This document shows, piece by piece, positions 17,017-25,937 of a stretch of 64,000 nt of DNA (within the stretch, counting starts at the first letter, position 1; each line of letters starts with the position of its first letter). The notes beneath the pieces were generated by a model. The model had not been told where the DNA came from. It saw only the letters and a list, made by a program, of their open reading frames with translations, and ran no database searches. The translations under genes and the position numbers were made by a program. This stretch comes from Desulfobacterium sp. (GTDB taxonomy: Bacteria > Desulfobacterota > Desulfobacteria > Desulfobacterales > Desulfobacteraceae). The stretch spans positions 62,001 to 126,000 of the forward strand of contig JAQYWC010000017.1 of assembly GCA_030145245.1 (NCBI GenBank), in the 5' to 3' direction.

Positions 17017-17538
17017 CTATTGATTGTCCCATGGCTGCAGCCATCTTGTGAGTTCCTCTTCGGGAATGATGTCCATGGTGCTGAACTCTTCCATGGTGAA
17101 AAGCACGAATTCTCCTTCGGATGAAGCGCAGAGAGCCCCTTCCTCATCCCGGATTTCGGCCACCATCCGGGCTTTTCGCTCGCTGATCCTCTCTTTGATG
17201 CAACCGCGGATGGAAAGGCGCGTATTGATACGCACAGGTTTTATGAAGGCAACGTTCATCCCTTTGGTCAGAATAAGCCGCTTGGTGAGATGGATGGCGG
17301 TCCAACCCATGGTCTCGTCAAGGATGGTGGAGAGGATCCCCCCATGCACGAGGTTGCTCCATCCCCGGAACCGGGGGGAGACGGTCAACCTGGAGCGAAG
17401 CTGCTTCCCATTGGATTCAAAGGTCATCTGAAGGCCGAAGGGGTTTTCAGCCCCACAGGCAAAACACTCCTGATCCCGCCCCACAAGGGGGGTCCATTGT
17501 GTCTCTGTCATTGTCTCTTTTTCGTCACATTTTATCAT
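17017..17538 (-). CDS. PaaI/4HBT-type hot-dog thioesterase
   Basis: A 173-residue single hot-dog domain acyl-CoA thioesterase. The motif LVHGGILSTILDETMGWTAI near 63-82 is the classic 4HBT/PaaI active site. An N-terminal CFACGAENPFGLQM segment (25-38) with a Cys pair is typical of a subgroup that begins with a short Cys-containing extension. The start at 17538 has AGGGGAACAGG upstream; a second ATG at 17511 is possible. It is nine bases behind the TetR stop and belongs to the same operon. Confidence 0.82.
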   Translation of the reverse strand: MIKCDEKETMTETQWTPLVGRDQECFACGAENPFGLQMTFESNGKQLRSRLTVSPRFRGWSNLVHGGILSTILDETMGWTAIHLTKRLILTKGMNVAFIKPVRINTRLSIRGCIKERISERKARMVAEIRDEEGALCASSEGEFVLFTMEEFSTMDIIPEEELTRWLQPWDNQ

Positions 17539-17547
17539 CCTGTTCCC

Positions 17548-18153
17548 CTAACTTGCAGTTGCGTTCAAAATTGTTCTGGCAGCCCGGATCATGTGGCGGC
17601 AGTGGGCATCAAAGGTTCCGGGCTCGATGTGATAGCGGCAGAAGTAGTGGGACCCTTCGGACAGGGAGATCAGGGCTTCAGCTGATCCCTTTGGGTCATC
17701 CACCCGGATCACCCCGGCCTTGGAAAGAAGGACCATCTGTTCCAGGAGGTATCTTCGGTAGTGTCCGTATAGATTGCGCACCCGATCCATCACCGATGGA
17801 TCCCGCTGGCTCAGGGCCAGAAAGGAGAAAACCACGGAAAAGCTGGCAGCATTATGCCATTCCCGACTCCAGATCAGGGATAGAAGGCGCTCCAGGCGTT
17901 CCTGGGGTTCTCCGCCTTTGGGGAGCCTCGCAAACAGTGATGTATAGGTTTGAAGCACGTGGTCCACCAGGGCCATCACCATCTTCTCCTTGGAGCCGAA
18001 GTAGTGGATGATCAGGCTTGCATGGACCCCGGCCTGTTTTGCCACCTTGGCCATTGAGGCGTTTTCAAACCCCTCGGCCTCGATCACCTGGTAAAACGCC
18101 TTTAATATAGCGGGTTTTCTCGCTTCTGCATTCTGTCTTTTCCGGCCTGTCAT
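17548..18153 (-). CDS. TetR-family regulator of the lipid-hydrolase operon
   Basis: A 201-residue TetR protein. The N-terminal helix-turn-helix is clear (GFENASMAKVAKQAGVHASLIIHYFGSKEKMV). The C-terminal ligand domain is BetI/TetR_C-like. I chose the ATG at 18153, with AAAGGA five bases upstream; the frame extends 27 codons further without a ribosome site. It heads an operon with a 4HBT thioesterase, a patatin and an acyl-ACP thioesterase, and probably represses it through the TGAACGTTCA palindrome just upstream, with an acyl-CoA as a likely but unproven inducer. Confidence 0.87.
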   Translation of the reverse strand: MTGRKRQNAEARKPAILKAFYQVIEAEGFENASMAKVAKQAGVHASLIIHYFGSKEKMVMALVDHVLQTYTSLFARLPKGGEPQERLERLLSLIWSREWHNAASFSVVFSFLALSQRDPSVMDRVRNLYGHYRRYLLEQMVLLSKAGVIRVDDPKGSAEALISLSEGSHYFCRYHIEPGTFDAHCRHMIRAARTILNATAS

Positions 18154-18196
18154 ATCGATCCTTTGGGGTGGCGCTGCCACTCTTGCAAATAGACTA

Positions 18197-18216
18197 TTAA
18201 TTGAACGTTCATTTAA
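18197..18216. promoter_or_regulatory. TGAACGTTCA palindrome, likely TetR autoregulatory operator
   Basis: The ten-base palindrome TGAACGTTCA at 18202-18211 is flanked by TTAA on both sides, giving near-perfect symmetry over 20 bases. It lies about 45 bases upstream of the tetR start at 18153, the usual place for a self-regulating TetR protein. Confidence 0.6.
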
Positions 18217-18407
18217 TAAGGGATTCGAAATCATCTGTCAAGGCGAATCAGCAGAGTTCATGGCACTATTCAAAGTGTGCATTACAACTATTTAATGTGG
18301 GTGTCATCCTCCTGTCATCTTCATCATGTATAAACTGTTTATTCTAAACGGAAAAGAAAGCGTACCCAGCATCAATGATGTGGATCACAAAAAGGAAAAC
18401 TCAATCA

Positions 18408-20309
18408 ATGAGAATTACAGAACAATTAGTCAAATATTTTTTATCTGTGACCGGTCTGTTTTTTGTCGGCAGGCTGTCGCTGTTTGTTCTGTATTTTGAC
18501 CGGTTTCAGGACAGTGATGTCAATTACTGGTTAGCATTCTTCTACGGGCTGAGAATGGATACAATTGTTGTTTCCATATTACTTGTCATTCCCCTGATCC
18601 TGTTTACCCTGATGCCCCAAAAGGTTGAAAAACGGGTAACCTATTTTTTGAAGTTCTATTATCTGATAACCATATCGGCCATGCTTTTTATGGAGTTATC
18701 AACCTTTCCTTTTTTGAAACAGTATGATGTGCGACCCAATTATCTGTTTGTAGAATACCTTAAATATCCAAAAGAAGTGTTTGGGATGATCACCAGCGGT
18801 TTTAAGGTTGAGATCGCTGTCAGCTTTTCGATACTCTTTCTTTTTATTCATCTCTTTTTAAAATATGCAAAATTCAATTTCAGTAAAGTTTTTGAAACAG
18901 GTTATACTAAACGGGCCCTGTTGTTTATCCCATTGGCCCTTGTTCTCTTCATAGGGGTTCGGTCATCGTTTGGACACCGGCCGGCAAACATATCCGATGC
19001 CATGTATTCCTCAAACAGGATTGTGAACGAGATTACAAAAAATTCCCTTTACTCTGTTTGCTATGCTGTGTATGCAAACAAAAAATATAAAATAGATGCA
19101 TCTGGTGAATATGGAAAAATGGAACCGGCTGAGGCATTGCAAAGGGTTAAAAAATGCCTGAACATTCAATCGGATAATAAGCAGTCCCCCCTCAGCCGGG
19201 AAGCTAAAACCCACTTTAAAGCAGAACGGCCAAAAAACCTGGTGATTTTTTTACAGGAGAGCCTGGGGGCGCAATTTGTTGAAACCCTTGGCGGTGAAAA
19301 AGGGATCACTCCAAATCTGAACCGGTTGACCCGGGAGGGCATTTTATTTGATAATGTTTTCTCAAATGGTACAAGAAGCATTCGGGGAATCGCAGGATCG
19401 GTTGCAGGTAATTTCTCAATCCCCGGAAAAGGCGTGCTGAAAAGAAATAAAGCCCAGACAGACTATTTCACCCTCTCGTCATTGCTGGAGCCCTTTGGGT
19501 ATCAGACAATGTTTCTATATGGCGGTGAAAGCCGGTTTGATAATATGAGGGGCTGGTTCCTGGGGAACGGTTTTGACCGGATAATTGATGAGCCGGAATT
19601 CACAGATTATGCCTTTAAAGGCACCTGGGGGGTGTCCGACGGTGATCTGGTAAACATGGCAAACAAAGAATTTATAAATTTACATAAAAAAAATCAGCCG
19701 TTTGCCGCTGTGATGTTTTCCTCTTCCAACCATTCTCCGTTTGATTTCCCGGAAGGAAAAATAGATTTAATAGAGGGTGTGCCTGAAAAAAGCGTTAAAA
19801 ATGCTGTGAAATATGCTGACTTTGCCATTGGTGATTTTATTGAGAAGGCAAAAAAAGAAAGTTATTACAAGGACACTGTTTTTGTCATCGTGGCGGATCA
19901 CAATGTAAGGGTTTACGGGGATGACATGGTGCCGGTAAATATGTTTCATATCCCGGCATTGATTCTGGGCGGTGGGATTGAGCCGGTGACATACAGCGGG
20001 CTTGCCACCCAGCCGGATGTGCTGGCAACCGCCCTTGACCTGATCGGTCTTGATTTAACCTATCCGATCATGGGGCATTCGATCTTCAGTGATAAAAAAC
20101 AGGAACTGTCACTGATGCAGTTTAATGACAGTTATGCCTTAAGAGTAAAAGACAAGGTTGCGGTTATCAGACCCAAGAAAGAGCCCTTGACATTCATCTA
20201 TAAAAACGAACACCTGGAAGCCACCGGGCATGATGTTGAGCTGGAGAAAAACACCTTGGCGTTTGTCTTATCCCTGACACACCTTTACAGTGAAAAACTG
20301 TATCGATAA
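18408..20309 (+). CDS. LtaS/OpgB-like phosphoglycerol transferase (membrane sulfatase fold)
   Basis: A 633-residue protein with about five N-terminal transmembrane helices and a large extracytoplasmic sulfatase-like domain. Visible active-site elements are the metal Glu in VIFLQESLG near 284, the nucleophile Thr322 in SNGTRSIRG, and a C-terminal VADHN near 488. Homologs move glycerol phosphate from phosphatidylglycerol to glycans or lipoteichoic acid, leaving diacylglycerol. In a Gram-negative cell the acceptor is more likely a periplasmic glucan or lipid. The convergent dgkA gene could recycle the diacylglycerol. The gene looks more AT-rich than its neighbours, which may mean transfer. The ATG at 18408 has AAAGGA upstream. 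Confidence 0.85.
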   Translation: MRITEQLVKYFLSVTGLFFVGRLSLFVLYFDRFQDSDVNYWLAFFYGLRMDTIVVSILLVIPLILFTLMPQKVEKRVTYFLKFYYLITISAMLFMELSTFPFLKQYDVRPNYLFVEYLKYPKEVFGMITSGFKVEIAVSFSILFLFIHLFLKYAKFNFSKVFETGYTKRALLFIPLALVLFIGVRSSFGHRPANISDAMYSSNRIVNEITKNSLYSVCYAVYANKKYKIDASGEYGKMEPAEALQRVKKCLNIQSDNKQSPLSREAKTHFKAERPKNLVIFLQESLGAQFVETLGGEKGITPNLNRLTREGILFDNVFSNGTRSIRGIAGSVAGNFSIPGKGVLKRNKAQTDYFTLSSLLEPFGYQTMFLYGGESRFDNMRGWFLGNGFDRIIDEPEFTDYAFKGTWGVSDGDLVNMANKEFINLHKKNQPFAAVMFSSSNHSPFDFPEGKIDLIEGVPEKSVKNAVKYADFAIGDFIEKAKKESYYKDTVFVIVADHNVRVYGDDMVPVNMFHIPALILGGGIEPVTYSGLATQPDVLATALDLIGLDLTYPIMGHSIFSDKKQELSLMQFNDSYALRVKDKVAVIRPKKEPLTFIYKNEHLEATGHDVELEKNTLAFVLSLTHLYSEKLYR

Positions 20310-20328
20310 CCCTGGCACCCAGGGGGCA

Positions 20329-20352
20329 GGGGCACCACCATCAAGGTGCCCC
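20329..20352. terminator. Hairpin between convergent phosphoglycerol transferase and dgkA
   Basis: GGGGCACC pairs with GGTGCCCC around an eight-base loop, and the pairing can be extended into the flanking G and C runs. No T-tract is present, but the position between converging genes supports a shared terminator. Confidence 0.5.
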
Positions 20353-20373
20353 CTCCGAAAGAGCCCGCACAGA

Positions 20374-20748
20374 TCAGCCCATGAACCGCTCCCAGGCGAT
20401 CAGGCCCCACACGGTCATTGTCATGACCAGGCTGAGCAGGACTGCGGCGGATCCCATATCCTTTGCCTGTTTGGACAGCAGGTGATGTTCAAGTCCCACC
20501 CGGTCCACCACCGCCTCCACGGCGGAGTTAAGAAGCTCGGTGATAAGAACCATCAGGCAGGAGGCAACCAACAGCCCCCGTTCCACGCCCGTTGTCCCGA
20601 GCCAGAGTCCCGCCGGTATCATGACTGCCGTGAGCGCCATTTCCTGGCGGAACGCGGCCTCGTTTTTGAAAGCCGCCTTCAATCCCTCCACGGAGTACCC
20701 CGTGGCATTTATCAGGCGGCGAATTCCTTTTTTGTTCTGGTTTCCCAT
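20374..20748 (-). CDS. dgkA: Diacylglycerol kinase
   Basis: A small 124-residue integral membrane kinase that phosphorylates diacylglycerol to phosphatidic acid. Family motifs are visible: GIRRLINATGYSVEGLKAAFKNEAAFRQE, then the catalytic ITELLNSAVEAVVDRV and AKDMGSAAV. Three transmembrane helices follow the normal pattern. The ATG at 20748 was chosen; a TTG three codons upstream is possible. It converges on the LtaS-like gene, whose reaction produces diacylglycerol, so the two may form a lipid-recycling pair. Confidence 0.93.
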   Translation of the reverse strand: MGNQNKKGIRRLINATGYSVEGLKAAFKNEAAFRQEMALTAVMIPAGLWLGTTGVERGLLVASCLMVLITELLNSAVEAVVDRVGLEHHLLSKQAKDMGSAAVLLSLVMTMTVWGLIAWERFMG

Positions 20749-21038
20749 CTTTAACAATCCGTCATATCGAGTATCATCTGTTCATTAAAATAAGTTGATC
20801 CGGGCCTTTCCCGTCTGTTTTGGCCGCAGTATTCCATGGATAAAAACAGAATTCAACCCTGGTGGAAATTGTCAGGGAAAGGGCATACCTTTATGCAAAG
20901 AATGACTTCTTTTTTAAGGCCCCCATTGACACCTATTCTTACATGGAAATTCAGTTTGTCATGGTGCCTGATATGGATGCTCAGGGGCTGTTTCCGTATT
21001 TCATGTGGGGAGTCATCACTTTCGCCGGGGGGGGATTT
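20749..21038. other. Intergenic region with a possible orphan coding fragment
   Basis: A plus-strand frame from 20862 reads MEIVRERAYLYAKNDFFFKA and continues with a plausible protein-like stretch to about 21025 before running into the terminator hairpin of the opposite operon. It has no clear ribosome site and no family I recognise. It may be the tail of a lost gene. Confidence 0.25.
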
Positions 21039-21066
21039 AACCGGCCCGGGGGAATCCGGGCCGGTT
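21039..21066 (-). terminator. Terminator hairpin of the acyl-CoA ligase operon
   Basis: AACCGGCCCGG (21039-21049) pairs perfectly with CCGGGCCGGTT (21056-21066) around a six-base loop, nine bases after the ligase stop in the minus direction. The 11-pair stem is very stable; only a short AT stretch follows. Confidence 0.65.
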
Positions 21067-21074
21067 CTGTTTTG

Positions 21075-22724
21075 CTAGATAAACAGCTCCTTGTAGGTTT
21101 CCCTCATGCTCCGCTTCAGGATCTTGCCCGTGGGGGTCTTGGGAAGTTCGTCCACGATGATCACCTCCTTGGGAGTCTTGAACGCTGATAGATGCTCTTT
21201 GCAGTGGGCCATGAGCTCATCTTTGGAAACGGTTTTCCCGGCCTTGAGTTTTACCACGGCCGTGACCGCCTCCACCCATTTGGGATGATACACGCCCACA
21301 ACGGCCACCTCCTCCACATCCGGATGGAGATAGACCGCCTCCTCAACTTCCCGGGAGGCAACGTTTTCGCCGCCGGTCTTGATCATGTCCTTTTTCCGGT
21401 CCACCACGGTGATGTAGCGGTCCTGGTCCAGGACGCCGAGATCCCCGGAATGGAACCATCCGCCCTCCATGGCCTTTTCGGTCTTGTCCGGCTCCTTAAA
21501 GTACATGGTCATCACATGGGCGCCCCTGCCGCAGATTTCGCCGGGAAGATCGGTCTGGGTGATCTCTTTGCCGTCGAAATCCTCAATGCGGGTCTCCATG
21601 TGAAGCCCTGCCATGCCGGCGGACCCGATCTTCTCCATGGCGTCTTCAGCCTTGAGGATGGTGTGGTAGGGGGCAAGCTCGGTCTGGCCGTAGTAGTTGT
21701 ACACCCCGGCTTTGGGGAAGCGTTCCAGCATCTCCCGGAGGATCTCCTTGGGCATGATGGAGGCGCCGTAGTAGCATTTGACAAGGCTTGACAGGTCGTG
21801 CTTGTCAAAGTCCGGGTGCCGGAGCAGGCCGATCCATACGGTGGGGGGCGCAAAAAAGGTGGTGGCCTTTTGGGTGGCGATGGTCTCCAGGATTTTGGGA
21901 ATGTCCGGGCCCATGAGGATGTTTGTGCCGCCGATCCAGAAGATGGGGTTCAGGAATACGTCCCGTTGGGCGCAGTGGTAGATGGGAAGTGCGTTGATGT
22001 TGATGTCTGTTGCGTCGTAGCGGCCGTCGATGATGCAGCCCATGTACTGGGCGATGAGGGCCTGGTTGGAGATGATCACCCCCTTGGGCAGGGATTCGGT
22101 GCCGCTGGTGTAGGTCATCTGGACCGGGTCTTCGATTCTCAGGGTTGCGTCGGGTTCGGTGTCGTCCTCGGCCGTGTACCAGTTGTCAAAGTTGATGAAA
22201 TTCTGTGGGGCCGGACCTCCCTCTCCCTGGTCGGACCAGATCAGGGTTTTGACCGTGGGCAGCTTGTCCAGGACGTCTTTGACCTGGTCGTAGAGGCTGT
22301 CTTCCACGATGAAGACCGTGCTCTCGGAGTGGTTCACGCAGTAGGCGATGTCGTCGCCCTTGAGCAGGTAGTTGACGGCAAGGTAGATGGCGCCGATCTT
22401 GGCGCAGCCCATCCAGGTGAGCACGTGGTGATGGGTGTTGTGGGCCAGGATGGCAACCCTGTCATACTTTTTTACACCAAGGCTTGAGAGGGCGTTTGCC
22501 GTCTGGTTGCACTGCTGTTCAAGTTCGGTGTAACTAAGGCGCATATCATTGAAAACCAGGGCGGTCTTCTCAGGAAAGTGGTAGGCGGATCGTCTGATCA
22601 TGTCCGCGATCACCCAGCGGTTGATCCGGTTGTTCCGGTTCATGATGAACTCGATGTTCTCCTGATTGATCGTGTTGTACCTCTCTTTATCCGTTGGGGA
22701 GAGGGGTGCGGCTGATTGAATCAT
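21075..22724 (-). CDS. Fatty-acid/acyl-CoA ligase (AMP-binding)
   Basis: A 549-residue ANL-superfamily ligase that activates a carboxylic acid through an acyl-adenylate to acyl-CoA. The P-loop is YTSGTESLPKGV near 210, the A5 motif is YNYYGQTELAP, and the hinge/A8 region is DLGVLDQDRYITVVDRKKDMIKTGGENV. The C-terminal catalytic Lys is in PKTPTGKILKR. Chain length cannot be told from sequence alone. A strong AGGAGGAAG site precedes the ATG. It is last in a minus-strand operon after tetR, an acyl-CoA dehydrogenase and a thiolase. Confidence 0.9.
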   Translation of the reverse strand: MIQSAAPLSPTDKERYNTINQENIEFIMNRNNRINRWVIADMIRRSAYHFPEKTALVFNDMRLSYTELEQQCNQTANALSSLGVKKYDRVAILAHNTHHHVLTWMGCAKIGAIYLAVNYLLKGDDIAYCVNHSESTVFIVEDSLYDQVKDVLDKLPTVKTLIWSDQGEGGPAPQNFINFDNWYTAEDDTEPDATLRIEDPVQMTYTSGTESLPKGVIISNQALIAQYMGCIIDGRYDATDININALPIYHCAQRDVFLNPIFWIGGTNILMGPDIPKILETIATQKATTFFAPPTVWIGLLRHPDFDKHDLSSLVKCYYGASIMPKEILREMLERFPKAGVYNYYGQTELAPYHTILKAEDAMEKIGSAGMAGLHMETRIEDFDGKEITQTDLPGEICGRGAHVMTMYFKEPDKTEKAMEGGWFHSGDLGVLDQDRYITVVDRKKDMIKTGGENVASREVEEAVYLHPDVEEVAVVGVYHPKWVEAVTAVVKLKAGKTVSKDELMAHCKEHLSAFKTPKEVIIVDELPKTPTGKILKRSMRETYKELFI

Positions 22725-22757
22725 GATACTTCCTCCTGTATGACAGGGTTAATGGAA

Positions 22758-24008
22758 TTACATCATTTCAATGGCGCACGCCATGGAGACACCGCCGCCT
22801 CCGCAGAGCGTGGCCATGCCTAGTGTCTTGTTTTGTCGCTTCAGGGCGTGCATGAGGGTGACAACGATCCTTGCCCCTGTGGACCCCACAGGATGGCCAA
22901 GCCCGATGCCCGACCCGTTGACGTTGGTGATCTCCCGGTTGAGGCCAAGCTCTTTTTCACAACCCAGGTACTGGGCGGCAAAGGCTTCGTTCACCTCCAT
23001 GAGTTCAAAATCGTCAAGGGCGAGGTTGCTGTTCTTGATCAGGTTTTCAACGGCGGGCACAGGGGAGAGGCCCATGACCGAGGGGTGGCAGCCCCCACGG
23101 GAAACAGCCTTGATCCGGGCGATGGGTTTGAGGTCCAGCTCCTTTGCCCGGTCAAGGGACATGATGATCATGCCGGTGGAGCCGTCGTTGAGGCCCGAGG
23201 CGTTGCCTGCGGTGACCGTTCCGATCTTGGGCACAAAGGCCGGGGGCAGCTTGGCAAGTTTCTCCATGGTCATGCCCGGCCGGAAGTGCTCGTCCTTGTC
23301 AAATATGATGGGGTCTTTACGTCGCTGGGGCACCTCCACCGGTACGATCTCCTCGGCAAAGGAGCCGTCGTTGGTGGCCCGCTCCGCCTGGTTGTGGCTT
23401 CTCAAGGCCACCTCGTCCGCCTCTTCCCGGGTGATGCCCAGGTGCTGGGCAATGAACTCGGCCGTGTGGCCCATGATATAGGGTTTGCCAACAAACATGC
23501 TCAAGGGCGCTTTTGTCTCGTCAACCGGACCATCCTCGGGATGGGGAATCACATGGGAGCCGCAGTGGAGGGCGTGGATCATGCTGTCCACAAGGCCGCT
23601 GTCCTGGAGCCGGCAGCCCCAGCGGGCGCCGGGCGCGGTATAGGGGGCGCTTGACATGTGCTCGGTTCCCCCGGCAAGGATGACGTCTGCCATGCCGGCC
23701 TGGATCATGGCCATGCCCGAGATCATAGCTTCCATGCCTGAGATGCAGACCCGGTTGACGGTGGCTGCCGTGACCGTGTCGGGAATTCCGGCCAAAAGGG
23801 CGCCGACCCTGGCTGTGTTAAGGGTGTCGCAGGATTCTATGCACGATCCGTAGCGGACATCGTCGATGATGGACGGGTCGATGTTGGCCCGTTTAATAGC
23901 TTCTTTCATGGTGATACTGGCAAGGGCTGCTCCGCTCATATTTTTGAGGGTTCCGCCAAAGCCGCCGATGGCGGTTCTGCATCCTGAAACAATTACTACT
24001 TCCTTCAT
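22758..24008 (-). CDS. Thiolase (acetyl-CoA C-acyltransferase)
   Basis: A 416-residue thiolase that cleaves 3-ketoacyl-CoA with CoA, or runs in reverse. The nucleophile Cys lies in NRVCISGMEAMISG near 86-99. The C-terminal active-site segments are NVNGSGIGLGHPVGSTGARI, with the general-base His, and LCGGGGVSMACAI, with the second Cys. It is 33 bases upstream of the ligase and 55 bases downstream of the acyl-CoA dehydrogenase, with AAGGAGAG before its ATG. No hydratase or 3-hydroxyacyl-CoA dehydrogenase is present here, so those steps are encoded elsewhere. Confidence 0.93.
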   Translation of the reverse strand: MKEVVIVSGCRTAIGGFGGTLKNMSGAALASITMKEAIKRANIDPSIIDDVRYGSCIESCDTLNTARVGALLAGIPDTVTAATVNRVCISGMEAMISGMAMIQAGMADVILAGGTEHMSSAPYTAPGARWGCRLQDSGLVDSMIHALHCGSHVIPHPEDGPVDETKAPLSMFVGKPYIMGHTAEFIAQHLGITREEADEVALRSHNQAERATNDGSFAEEIVPVEVPQRRKDPIIFDKDEHFRPGMTMEKLAKLPPAFVPKIGTVTAGNASGLNDGSTGMIIMSLDRAKELDLKPIARIKAVSRGGCHPSVMGLSPVPAVENLIKNSNLALDDFELMEVNEAFAAQYLGCEKELGLNREITNVNGSGIGLGHPVGSTGARIVVTLMHALKRQNKTLGMATLCGGGGVSMACAIEMM

Positions 24009-24034
24009 TGATTTCTCTCCTTATGTTGTGATCT

Positions 24035-24055
24035 CCCCCGCCACTGCGGCGGGGG
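24035..24055. repeat. GC hairpin between acyl-CoA dehydrogenase and thiolase
   Basis: CCCCCGCC pairs with GGCGGGGG around a five-base loop inside the operon. With no T-tract it is more likely an mRNA-stabilising element or attenuating structure than a full terminator. Confidence 0.45.
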
Positions 24056-24063
24056 TGTAATGC

Positions 24064-25911
24064 TTAAAATGAGTTTTCATGGATGGTGACGCCAGGGTGC
24101 TTTCCCACCATGATGGCGTCGAGTTTTCCCATGGTAACGGGGAGGAGGGTGTGGATGAAAAATTCTGCCGTGGTGATCTTGCCGTGGTAAAAGGCGGCAT
24201 TTTTGTTGGATGAAAGGATCTTGTCCAGGGAGTTCTCCTTGGAGCTTTTCAACAGCTTTTCCAGGGCCGGGTGGGCTGCCTGGGCCCGCCACAGCAGCAT
24301 CCATGCCATGGCCACGTCGCCTGCGGCCTCCAACAGGGGATGGCTGAAGGCAAAGGCGGATTTGAAATCCGGGCTTTTGATGTTACCTGCCGTGGCCTTG
24401 CAGGTGCTGTCCAGGAACTGGGCTGCGGTCATCACCTTTTCCCCGAGTTCTTCGAGCCCGTCTGTTTCCATGGCCTTTTGGGCGGAGGCTCTGATCTCCC
24501 TGATCAATGAGTCAAGGAAGGCGCCCTTGTCCATGGTGAGCTTCCTGCCGAGGAAATCCATGGCCTGGATGCCGTTGGCGCCCTCGTAGATGGAGCAGAT
24601 TTTACAATCCCTCATGATCTGCTCCACCGGATACTCCCGGGTGTAGCCGTAGCCCCCTAACACCTGCATGGCATCCACGCAGACATCAAAGCCTTTTTCA
24701 CTGCAATAGGCCTTGACAATGGGGGTGAGGATCTCGGTGAGGTTTGAGTAGTGGGTCTTCTCCCCGGGGGTGTCGGCGCAGTGGGCCTTGTCGATGCAAA
24801 AGGCGGTATAGAAGGCAAGGCTCCGCATCCCTTCCACATAGGATTTCATCTTGATGAGCATGCGCCGCACGTCCGGATGCCGGACAATGGGCACCTGGGG
24901 GGCGGAAGCGTCCCGGCTGGTTTCAAGGGACCGTCCCTGGAGGCGCTCCCGGGCATAATCAAGGGCGTGGAGATAGGCGCAGGAGGCGTGGGTATAGGCC
25001 TGGGTGCCCACCTCCAGGCGCACCTCGTTCATCATGTGGAACATGATCTCCATGCCCTGGTTTTCCTGGCCCAGGAGAAGCCCCCGGCATTTGCCCTTGC
25101 CGCCCAGGGACAGGCTGCAGGTGGGGCTGCCGTGGAGACCCATCTTCTCTTCCACCCCGGTGCAGACGACGTCGTTGGGCTCGCCAAAGCTGCCGTCCCC
25201 GTTGACCCAGATCTTGGGCACCAGGAAGATGGAGATGCCCCGGGTGCCGGCGGGCGCCCCTTCGATCCGTGCCAGCACCGGATGGATGATGTTTTCGGTC
25301 AGGTTCTGCTCGCCGTTGGTGATGAAGATCTTGTTGCCGGTTATGGAATAGGTGCCGTCCTCGTTTTTTATGGCCGAGGTGGTCAGCGCCCCGAGATCAG
25401 ATCCTGCCCCGGGTTCGGTCAACAGCATGGACCCGCCCCACACCAGAGTGTAGAGCTTTTCAAGGAAGAGGGCTTTCTGGGCTTTGGTGCCGTAGAGGTC
25501 GATCATCTTTCCGGCGCCGTGGCCCAGGATCACGTAGACCATCATGGTGTAGTTGGCGCCGATGAGGTACTCCAGGGCGGCCTGTGCAACGGTGTGGGGG
25601 AGTCCCTGGCCGCCGAATTCAGGATCCGCAGTAAGGGCTCCCCATTCGCCTTCTTGCAGAAGATTGAGAACTTTTTTAAAGCATTCGGGCACGGTTACAT
25701 TGCCGTTTTCAAATTTCACTCCCTCCCGGTCGCTCTCGGTGTAGGTGGGAAGAAGCTCCTTGACGGCAAGGGTCCTTGCCTCCTTGACCACCATGTCAGC
25801 CATGGTCTTGTTGATGTCGCTGAATTGGGCTGAGGTAAGAATGCTTTCTGTGTCCAGCTGCTCGTAGAGTACAAACTCGATGTCCCGTCGATCTGCAATC
25901 TGTTCTGCCAT
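24064..25911 (-). CDS. Acyl-CoA dehydrogenase, long type with C-terminal extension
   Basis: A 615-residue FAD flavoprotein that introduces the 2,3-double bond into acyl-CoA and passes electrons to ETF. Family motifs include LLTEPGAGSDLGALTT and ITGNKIFITNG near 165-200, with EEKMGLHGSPTCSL in the middle domain. The catalytic Glu is in SIYEGANGIQAMDFLGRKL. The extra 150-residue C-terminal helical part places it in the DmdC-like/long-chain subgroup rather than the 380-residue type. A paralog with the same architecture is at 39113-40924. GGGAG five bases before the ATG supports the start. It follows a TetR gene by 26 bases. Confidence 0.92.
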   Translation of the reverse strand: MAEQIADRRDIEFVLYEQLDTESILTSAQFSDINKTMADMVVKEARTLAVKELLPTYTESDREGVKFENGNVTVPECFKKVLNLLQEGEWGALTADPEFGGQGLPHTVAQAALEYLIGANYTMMVYVILGHGAGKMIDLYGTKAQKALFLEKLYTLVWGGSMLLTEPGAGSDLGALTTSAIKNEDGTYSITGNKIFITNGEQNLTENIIHPVLARIEGAPAGTRGISIFLVPKIWVNGDGSFGEPNDVVCTGVEEKMGLHGSPTCSLSLGGKGKCRGLLLGQENQGMEIMFHMMNEVRLEVGTQAYTHASCAYLHALDYARERLQGRSLETSRDASAPQVPIVRHPDVRRMLIKMKSYVEGMRSLAFYTAFCIDKAHCADTPGEKTHYSNLTEILTPIVKAYCSEKGFDVCVDAMQVLGGYGYTREYPVEQIMRDCKICSIYEGANGIQAMDFLGRKLTMDKGAFLDSLIREIRASAQKAMETDGLEELGEKVMTAAQFLDSTCKATAGNIKSPDFKSAFAFSHPLLEAAGDVAMAWMLLWRAQAAHPALEKLLKSSKENSLDKILSSNKNAAFYHGKITTAEFFIHTLLPVTMGKLDAIMVGKHPGVTIHENSF

Positions 25912-25937
25912 GTTTTCTCCCTATCCCTAGTTTTGCG

